Positions 7,742 through 13,417 of a DNA stretch of 32,144 bases are shown here, in pieces. The translations under genes and the position numbers were made by a program. A model generated the notes under the pieces. It worked only from the letters and a program-made list of their open reading frames with translations, was not told the origin of the DNA and made no database searches. Every line of letters starts with the position of its first letter. Positions within the stretch are counted from its first letter, which is position 1. This stretch comes from Leptospiraceae bacterium (lineage in GTDB: Bacteria; Spirochaetota; Leptospiria; Leptospirales; Leptonemataceae): positions 1 through 32,144 of the forward strand of contig JAGRNA010000110.1 of assembly GCA_020441005.1 (NCBI GenBank), written 5' to 3'.

Positions 7742-8923
7742 CTAATCTACCAATCGGCGTTCGATTGCCGGCAAAATGCGGGTTACCACTTCGTAATTGA
7801 TTGTGCCGCTCCAGGCCGCCAGCTGCTCCGCGCTGACCTGGTCGTGCTCCCCGTTGCCGAGTAGCAGGACCGGTGTGCCCGGGCTGGCAGCCGGTATCAG
7901 GCTGACATCGATTGTGATCATATTCATACTGACCCGACCCAGCACCGGCGCGCGTTGGTCGTTGATTAACACATAGGCCTGATTGGATAGCAGTCGATCG
8001 TAGCCTTCATAGTAGCCGACTGGCACAACGGCAATGGTTGTATCCTGTTCCACCCGGCGGGTGCAACCATAGCCGATACTACTGCCCGCTGGGACGCGAT
8101 GGGTATGCGCGATGCGGGCAAACCAGCGCAGGGCGGGTCTGAGCTCCGGTATCTGACCAAACTGACTCAAGCAGGACAGGCGCGTTTCGTTCGAGGGCCA
8201 CAATCCATAGAGAGCGATACCACAACGCACCAGATCCAGTCTGGCGGCCGGCAAAAGCAAGCTAGCCGCACTAGCCGCCGTGTGACAAAGCAATGCGGGC
8301 TGGAATCGTTTCAGCTCCTGGCGCAGTGCCGTAAAGCGGGCTAGTTGCGCCTGGGCATAGCCCTGCTCGCTCACATCCTCTACGTTGGCAAAATGAGTCA
8401 TCAGCCCGGTCCAGTTTGGGCGCCCGCTTTGCGGATTTATTCGGCTGGCCAGATCCTGCAGCTGTTCCGGTTGTTGCAGCAGGGTATCCGGATTGCAACC
8501 TAGACGGGACAGGCCGCTATCGATTTTCAGATGCAATTGCAGTTCCGGATAGCGATTCAGCCAGTCGCAAGCCAGTGCCGGATCCGAAACGGCCACATGA
8601 ATTGGTCTTAAAAATGATTTTAATATTTTTGGATCCTGGTCCGCCAGCAATTGCAGGTCCTGACCATTCAGGCCCATCACCAGGCAGGGTGTGTGCTGAT
8701 TGATCTGGTAAAGATCCAGCGCTTCCGACAGGGTATTCACGCAAAACCAGTCGACGCAAGGTTCAAGTGTACGCGCGGTTTCCAGAAACCCGTGGCCGTA
8801 GGCATTGGACTTGATTACGGCGCCAAAGGCGGCCGGGCCGGTGATTTGGCGCAACAGGTTGGCATTGTGGCGCAAGGCCGAGCGGCTGATGGCAAGCCAG
8901 GACTGGTTTTGTAAATGCGACAT
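7742..8923 (-). CDS. alr: Alanine racemase
   Basis: This PLP enzyme interconverts L- and D-alanine for peptidoglycan. The pyridoxal lysine is Lys38 in AVIKSNAYGHG. The second catalytic base, Tyr285, is in SIGYGCTRR. Other family blocks are KIDSGLSRLG, LVRCGIALYG, VPVGYYEGYDR and VSMNMITIDV. The usual residue in the last block is VSMDM, so the Asn is a mild departure. At 393 residues it is normal in length (about 360-390). It is a single gene read leftward, not evidently in an operon; 96 bases separate it from the convergent lipoprotein gene. Upstream lies a 190-base divergent spacer shared with the small basic protein gene. Identification is firm. Confidence 0.96.
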   Translation of the reverse strand: MSHLQNQSWLAISRSALRHNANLLRQITGPAAFGAVIKSNAYGHGFLETARTLEPCVDWFCVNTLSEALDLYQINQHTPCLVMGLNGQDLQLLADQDPKILKSFLRPIHVAVSDPALACDWLNRYPELQLHLKIDSGLSRLGCNPDTLLQQPEQLQDLASRINPQSGRPNWTGLMTHFANVEDVSEQGYAQAQLARFTALRQELKRFQPALLCHTAASAASLLLPAARLDLVRCGIALYGLWPSNETRLSCLSQFGQIPELRPALRWFARIAHTHRVPAGSSIGYGCTRRVEQDTTIAVVPVGYYEGYDRLLSNQAYVLINDQRAPVLGRVSMNMITIDVSLIPAASPGTPVLLLGNGEHDQVSAEQLAAWSGTINYEVVTRILPAIERRLVD

Positions 8924-9045
8924 GCCTTGCGCCAGGCTGGGTTCAATTGTGTCGGCGGCAAGCCGAATTTGGTTTACAGCGGGGCAATCCAGCTTGATCC
9001 GGCAAACTTTGATCCCTGTGATGCTCCATTTGGGTCATTTTTTGT

Positions 9046-9073
9046 TTGACAGGCTTCGCTTTCACATTAACAT
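9046..9073 (+). promoter_or_regulatory. Likely sigma-70-type promoter for the small basic protein gene
   Basis: A perfect TTGACA (9046-9051) is followed after 16 bases by TAACAT (9068-9073), a four-of-six match to the -10 consensus. Transcription would begin near 9080, leaving a leader of about 34 bases before the ATG at 9114. It points only rightward and sits in the spacer upstream of alr. Confidence 0.5.
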
Positions 9074-9113
9074 GCCAGATTCGGCCCTGATCATTTTTTT
9101 GGCCCTGGATGTT

Positions 9114-9248
9114 ATGAAAAAGCTGAGAAAACCACGTAAAGTTCGGATCAATGTGGCCACCAAGCGTCATAAGCGCGCCCTGCGCAGTAAAGCCAAGCGT
9201 GCCCACCGACTGGGAACGGGCTTCAAGGATGCGGAAGAGACCGCATAA
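9114..9248 (+). CDS. Small, very basic 44-residue protein, possibly RNA- or ribosome-associated
   Basis: The product starts MKKLRKPRKVRINVATKR and has about 18 Lys/Arg in 44 residues, with an acidic-leaning tail GFKDAEETA. It is too short for most gene finders. Support comes from the TTGACA/TAACAT promoter ending about 40 bases upstream, from ending 5 bases before the convergent gene, and from the protein-like pattern of basic helix plus short tail. An in-frame ATG at 9072 would add 14 residues but would overlap the -10. The composition recalls small ribosomal proteins and the AURKAIP1/COX24-type basic peptides, but I see no decisive family motif. A role in RNA binding is inferred from charge only. 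Confidence 0.6.
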   Translation: MKKLRKPRKVRINVATKRHKRALRSKAKRAHRLGTGFKDAEETA

Positions 9249-9253
9249 TCGGA

Positions 9254-10513
9254 CTACCAAATGACATAGGGCAATGGCCCGCCCCTAAAAATATCACGCC
9301 AGGCCCACCAGTTCCAGGCCAGCTGGACGAACACCGCTAGCATGAAGGCGATGCGCGCCGTTCGGGTCTGGAATAAGGGTCCTCGCCGGTTTGTCAGGAA
9401 AGCCAGTAAAAAAAGGATACCGGCCAGCGGGCTGGCTATGCGCGCGAGATTGGCATAGTTTTGATAGTATTCAGGGCCGGCCATTAGCAATAAAAACAGG
9501 CTGCCACCCAGGAGAATCAAAATCCCGATCCACAAACCCGGAAATCCTTGCTGCGCTTGCCAGGACTGGATTGACAGAGTGCAAAGCAGGAGTCCAAACA
9601 CGGCCACCCAAAGCAGACTGAGCGCTGTGCCAGTGAATAGACCACTGGAACCGGCCAACCAGGCCCACAGGGACTCGCCCGGGCCGGTGGCATGCAAGGC
9701 CGCTTGTCCAAGGGGCGTAAATCCGATCCAGGCCCACCAGCTAATCAAAACCATCGCCGGTAATCCGGCCAGAATCAAGCGTTGTCGCAGCATTAAGCCC
9801 GGCAGAGTAAAGAAAAGCGCCAGATACAATGCCGCGCTTTCCTTGGTGAGAACAGCCAGGCTGGCCAGCAGCAAGCCGGTCAAATAGCCCAGGGCCGGTC
9901 CAGACGGACCGAGGCGCTGGGATCTGCGCGCTGACGATTGCCAGACAACAATGATGGCCACTAGCATCAAATCCGTTGCGATACCGTCGGCTGTCGCTAG
10001 CTGCGAACCTAACCAAAAAACCGGATGCAGGGCATACAAGGCCAGTAACAGATAAAAGTCAGCATTTGGCAGTCCGGCGTGTTTGGGGATTGTGGCCAGG
10101 AGAAACCAAAGTAAGCCAAAGTGTAGCAATATCGGCAGACTAATCATGGCTACAAGCAATCCCTGCGGCCCACCCCACCTGGCAAAAGGGGCCAGTAGCA
10201 CTGGCCACCCGGGCCGACTCCACCGTAACACCGGATCATCCAGCCGGGCCGCGTGCCGGTTAGCCAGTTGGTTGGCCATATAATAGAAAAATTGACCATC
10301 GTAACCGCCGGTTTGGAAAACTATTGCCGAGTGCGGTAGCCCGGCTCGATTCGCTGTGGCCAGACAGGGCCCCTGCGCCAGGCAGCCAAACCCGATCAGA
10401 CTGCTCCAGTTGCTGGCATAGCGCAGAGTGCGGCCGTATATGGCGGCGCCAAATAAAATCAGTAGCACGCTAAAAAAAAGGAAATGTAGCCAGCGTCGGG
10501 GCAAGTCTGGCAT
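9254..10513 (-). CDS. Polytopic membrane protein, GT-C glycosyltransferase-like
   Basis: The 419-residue protein has an N-terminal membrane helix, then a periplasmic loop with QTGGYDGQFFYYMANQLA and a later VLRWSRPGWPVLLAPFA. About nine more hydrophobic segments follow. The GYDGQFFYY motif next to an R-x-x-R-x-x-x-P-like segment after the first helix is characteristic of GT-C-fold membrane glycosyltransferase-like proteins that use polyprenyl-linked sugars. The likely site is the inner membrane, with the active loop facing the periplasm. Acceptor and donor are unknown. The STAS-zinc ribbon gene lies three bases upstream, so the two are almost certainly cotranscribed. Its 3' end faces the small basic gene with only 5 bases between. 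Confidence 0.75.
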   Translation of the reverse strand: MPDLPRRWLHFLFFSVLLILFGAAIYGRTLRYASNWSSLIGFGCLAQGPCLATANRAGLPHSAIVFQTGGYDGQFFYYMANQLANRHAARLDDPVLRWSRPGWPVLLAPFARWGGPQGLLVAMISLPILLHFGLLWFLLATIPKHAGLPNADFYLLLALYALHPVFWLGSQLATADGIATDLMLVAIIVVWQSSARRSQRLGPSGPALGYLTGLLLASLAVLTKESAALYLALFFTLPGLMLRQRLILAGLPAMVLISWWAWIGFTPLGQAALHATGPGESLWAWLAGSSGLFTGTALSLLWVAVFGLLLCTLSIQSWQAQQGFPGLWIGILILLGGSLFLLLMAGPEYYQNYANLARIASPLAGILFLLAFLTNRRGPLFQTRTARIAFMLAVFVQLAWNWWAWRDIFRGGPLPYVIW

Positions 10514-10516
10514 CCC

Positions 10517-11014
10517 TTAATTGTATGCGCACAGATCGGACCCGGGTTTGCTGGCAGAGGTCGGGAAATGATGACCGCAACGCGGGCAAGCGTGATAACC
10601 CCGCGACTGGATCCTCAAACGGGAATGACAAGCCGGGCAATCCATCAGATAGCTGCTGTATAAGGGCTCCGGGTCTGGGCGGGCCACCAGGTGCAGGCGG
10701 AAGGTCTTGTTTTGCAAAAGCAGGCCGTTGATTTGAAAGGCCCGGGCCGCTTGATCGTTGAAATCATAGAACTCCAGTGCGAGTGCTGGCCCGGACCAGT
10801 CGAGCTCGGCCAGGGCCCGAATGGCCACAATACCTTCGGTCAGCACCGGATCTACGGCTTGCATGTTGATCGGGATAACGGTGCCGGATGAGATGGCCAG
10901 GGCCCGGAGCTGTTTTTGCAAGCTTGCCACCCGTAAAGAATCGAGCTGACCGTTCAGGTATAGAATCGATTGCTTTACAGCCGGATTCTGAAAATGTGTA
11001 TCTGAAAAACGCAT
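10517..11014 (-). CDS. STAS-like domain protein with C-terminal zinc ribbon
   Basis: Residues 14-110 read like a STAS/anti-sigma-antagonist fold. A strand QSILYLNGQLD is followed by a helix, then TVIPINMQAVDPVLTEGIVAIRALAELD in the place of the usual conserved DxxxxDSxG segment, then ALALEFYDFNDQAARAFQINGL. The phosphorylatable Ser of classical anti-anti-sigma factors is not clear here; a Thr (TEG) sits near that position. The last 50 residues carry CPAC (126-129) and CPRC (143-146), a four-Cys zinc ribbon. It precedes the GT-C-like membrane protein by three bases. It could be a scaffold or sensor tied to envelope glycosylation, but that is a guess. The STAS call is by pattern only. Confidence 0.6.
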   Translation of the reverse strand: MRFSDTHFQNPAVKQSILYLNGQLDSLRVASLQKQLRALAISSGTVIPINMQAVDPVLTEGIVAIRALAELDWSGPALALEFYDFNDQAARAFQINGLLLQNKTFRLHLVARPDPEPLYSSYLMDCPACHSRLRIQSRGYHACPRCGHHFPTSASKPGSDLCAYN

Positions 11015-11071
11015 AGGATCGCAGTCCGCTTGCTTCAGGGCGCTACTCAGTTCCTATATCGGCAAGGCAGC

Positions 11072-11974
11072 ATGTCAACTATTTCGCAGAAGAGACTTAT
11101 TTTTGGTTGGCTGCAAGAAAGCGGCTGGGCTCTGGTTCAGCTTCTTCTCAGTCCCTTGACTTTATTCTACAAGCAACGTTTCCTGGCGGGCGATCGGGAA
11201 CATACGGTGCTGTTACTCTGCGACTTAATGGCCAGTCCGCTGGCTTATTGGCGGATTGCCGGGCAGTTGAACCGGCTCGGGTTTCCGGTCTGGATTCTGG
11301 CTAGCGGTTCTCCCTTCCGGGGACTGGCGGATCATGCCCGCCGGCTGGGCCGCTTTTTGGAAAGCGAGCAATTGCAAAAGGTCATTTTAATCGGCCATGG
11401 GATTGGCGGGATGGTGGCCCTCAAATTGTCCGATGCGCCCAGGCAGCGCATTGGGCACCTGATCACGGTCGGCACCCCCTATAACGGCAGTCGTCTGCTC
11501 TTGCCCCTGCGTTTTGTGCCGGCCCTGCGCGATATGGCGGTTGGCAGTGAATTCATCCTTTTTCATCGGACAAACTCGATGCTGTATCCCAAGTTTACTC
11601 CATTTACAGCCTGGCAGGATGAACTAATCGTACCTTTCAATCTCGCCCGCTATGGTCAGGGACGTGATTTGATCGTGGATCAGGTGGGGCACTATAATCT
11701 GCTGATGGAAAAAGAAAACATAGCGACCATTGTAGAAATTATCGCTGCTGAATATCCAATCGCGAACACAGCCGTAGATATGCAGCGTCTGGAGCAACAT
11801 CGCGGTGCGCTGGATCAACCCCAGGTTCCAGTCAGCTTGCGAACAGTCCCGGTCAGACAAAAGGCCGCCAGTCCCGCCCGTGGCCAGACACCGGTTGCAA
11901 AAAAAGGTAAAACAACCAGCACCAAAAAAGCGGGTGCGCGCAAAAAAAAGAAGGCTCGCAAATCCGCCCGCTGA
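11072..11974 (+). CDS. Alpha/beta hydrolase-fold protein lacking the nucleophile serine
   Basis: The ATG at 11072 follows AAGG at a good distance; a TTG at 11030 would add 14 residues. The 300-residue protein has an N-terminal hydrophobic stretch and then an alpha/beta hydrolase core: HTVLLLCDLMASPLAYW, the elbow VILIGHGIGGMVAL, TVGTPYNGS, then QDELIVPFNLAR and QVGHYNLL. The last two supply the expected acid and His. The elbow, however, is GHGIGG, with Gly110 where lipases and esterases have Ser. The C-terminal 50 or so residues form a Lys/Arg/Ala tail ending KKKKARKSAR, like a histone H1-type tail. It may be a catalytically dead homologue with a binding role, possibly to nucleic acid or acidic surfaces. 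The fold call is firm; the function is unknown. Confidence 0.8.
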   Translation: MSTISQKRLIFGWLQESGWALVQLLLSPLTLFYKQRFLAGDREHTVLLLCDLMASPLAYWRIAGQLNRLGFPVWILASGSPFRGLADHARRLGRFLESEQLQKVILIGHGIGGMVALKLSDAPRQRIGHLITVGTPYNGSRLLLPLRFVPALRDMAVGSEFILFHRTNSMLYPKFTPFTAWQDELIVPFNLARYGQGRDLIVDQVGHYNLLMEKENIATIVEIIAAEYPIANTAVDMQRLEQHRGALDQPQVPVSLRTVPVRQKAASPARGQTPVAKKGKTTSTKKAGARKKKKARKSAR

Positions 11975-12120
11975 CCGGGGGCTTGTGCCTGTCGGGTGTG
12001 CCGGATCGGTTTTACGGAACGGGTAACTGGTATAACTGAAGGTCGTTCACCTAAAAAAGGGTTGCAATCAGAATGGATGATCCCATGGTGCAGGCGAGTA
12101 GATTCGGAGGGCCGGAATCA

Positions 12121-12498
12121 ATGCTGAAGATCAAATTTACGCTAGTAAATTCCTTATTGCTGCTACTGCTGGTTTGCGGGGCCTGCGTATCTACGACGGG
12201 TGGTATAGCCACCAGTAATGTGCCGGTCAACGGTCGAACGTTCAAGGTGCTGGGCCCCGCCGAAACCACAGTCAGCTGGTGGTCTTTCAATATTGGCATT
12301 ATTGGTCTGGCTCTCAATGAGCCCCCCGTGGATCAGGCTGAAAAAGAGGTGCTGGCACAACATGAGGGGGAGGCCCTGATCAATTTACGCTATTGGAACG
12401 ATCAATCGGTTTTTCTTTTTTTAACACGCCATCGCTTTCATTTGAAGGCGGATGTGATTCGCTTTGAGGCGGCGCCGAATAATCGCAATCGGCGTTAG
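12121..12498 (+). CDS. TRL-like lipoprotein (first of a related pair)
   Basis: The 125-residue product starts at an ATG with GGAGG about ten bases upstream. An in-frame ATG at 12073 would add 16 residues ahead of the signal. A hydrophobic signal ends VCGAC (Cys22). The mature protein includes TSNVPVNGRTFKVLGPAETT, the segment VSWWSFNIGIIGLALNEPP and a C-terminal FHLKADVIRFEA strand. This layout resembles TRL-like small lipoproteins (PF13146 group), whose function is poorly known. A TATAAC hexamer at 12031-12036 might be a -10 element, without a clear -35. The next gene encodes a related protein 19 bases downstream, so the two probably arose by duplication and share a transcript. Confidence 0.68.
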   Translation: MLKIKFTLVNSLLLLLLVCGACVSTTGGIATSNVPVNGRTFKVLGPAETTVSWWSFNIGIIGLALNEPPVDQAEKEVLAQHEGEALINLRYWNDQSVFLFLTRHRFHLKADVIRFEAAPNNRNRR

Positions 12499-12517
12499 TC
12501 CACCATATAAAAACCTT

Positions 12518-13033
12518 ATGAGTCGCTCCAAGCGCTATGTATTCTGCCTTTGGCTGGCCGCCCTGAGCCTGGCGGCTTGCACGCCGGGGGGCATCGTGGA
12601 TAAAGGCGGCCTGGTGCAGGAGCTGGGCTTTCGCAATGCGGCCACCATTCTCTGGCAGGCAGATTATGACGTACTATGCTATGACAAAACCCTGGCGCGT
12701 GAGCAAAAGGAACTGGCAGCGGCCGATCGTCAAAATGCGCCACCGCCCGTTCGGCAGGTTCCAGCAGCCGAGTACAAGGGCGGGTGCGAACGCACCGGAG
12801 AAACCTCCATGTTTTATCTTTTTCACATGTGGCCAGTGACCAATCCCCTGAACCCGGATTACGCTATGGGCTTGATTGTTCAGGAATTGGAGGGAGATAG
12901 CCTGGTGCATATCCGCACCTGGCATGAGCGGCACTACTATTCTGTGCTGGGTCATGCCGTAGTGATGAAATTCAAGGGGGATGTGATTCGATTTCATGAT
13001 CAAAAACAAAGCGGAGGTAAAACCGGAAAATAG
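12518..13033 (+). CDS. TRL-like lipoprotein (second of a related pair)
   Basis: The 171-residue product has a typical signal, MSRSKRYVFCLWLAALSLAAC, with Cys21 in a strong lipobox. The mature region contains SMFYLFHMWPVTNPLNPDYA, where the first paralogue has its SWWSFNIGIIGLALNEPP block. It ends VVMKFKGDVIRFHDQ, matching the KADVIRFEA end of that paralogue. A region with three cysteines (DYDVLCYD and KGGCERTG among them) and an Ala/Pro-rich linker is extra. No good ribosome binding site is seen, so translation may couple to the upstream gene. An in-frame ATG at 12464 overlaps the previous gene and is less likely. Role unknown; envelope location inferred from the lipobox. Confidence 0.72.
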   Translation: MSRSKRYVFCLWLAALSLAACTPGGIVDKGGLVQELGFRNAATILWQADYDVLCYDKTLAREQKELAAADRQNAPPPVRQVPAAEYKGGCERTGETSMFYLFHMWPVTNPLNPDYAMGLIVQELEGDSLVHIRTWHERHYYSVLGHAVVMKFKGDVIRFHDQKQSGGKTGK

Positions 13034-13034
13034 C

Positions 13035-13382
13035 ATGCAAACCCGGCTGATGACAAGCTTTCATCGTAGAGGCACGCGACCGTTGTTGCTGTGCGCTTTG
13101 CTCATCGCTCTGGTGTGGCAATGCGTTCCGCAAGACACCCGGGTTAGCCTGGACGAGGCCTATAGCGAAATCGCGGTCGCAATTGGTGAACGCGCCAAAC
13201 GCTGCGGTCAGGAGCCGGCCTATCCCCTGATTATTTTACAGGAACCAACCGAGTATGGTTTGCGCCTGTGTTCCCTGTTGATTTTGGAGGGTGATTGCCC
13301 CTTCCACGACTATCCGATCGGTTGCGTGGAAATGTATACTGATACCTGTGATGGTTGCGATCTGCCTTTGTTTGATCCCTGA
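13035..13382 (+). CDS. Small cysteine-rich lipoprotein, unknown family
   Basis: The 115-residue product begins a single base after the preceding stop. Its N-terminus is basic (RRGTRP), followed by a hydrophobic run ending LIALVWQC, so Cys30 is the likely lipid site. The mature part, about 85 residues, has six more cysteines, including GDCPFHDYPIGC and DTCDGCDLP. An even number suggests disulfide pairing in the periplasm or at the surface. The ATG at 13050 is an alternative start. I recognise no family. It closes the three-lipoprotein run just before the TonB receptor gene. Confidence 0.65.
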   Translation: MQTRLMTSFHRRGTRPLLLCALLIALVWQCVPQDTRVSLDEAYSEIAVAIGERAKRCGQEPAYPLIILQEPTEYGLRLCSLLILEGDCPFHDYPIGCVEMYTDTCDGCDLPLFDP

Positions 13383-13387
13383 TGGAG

Positions 13388-13393
13388 TAGAAT
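13388..13393 (+). promoter_or_regulatory. Possible -10 element for the TonB receptor gene
   Basis: TAGAAT matches the -10 consensus at five of six positions and lies about 25 bases before the ATG at 13418. No convincing -35 sits at the usual distance. The leader would be short and pyrimidine-rich, with no Shine-Dalgarno sequence. Confidence 0.25.
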
Positions 13394-13417
13394 AATTTTC
13401 CCTTTTAGCCTTTTTCT

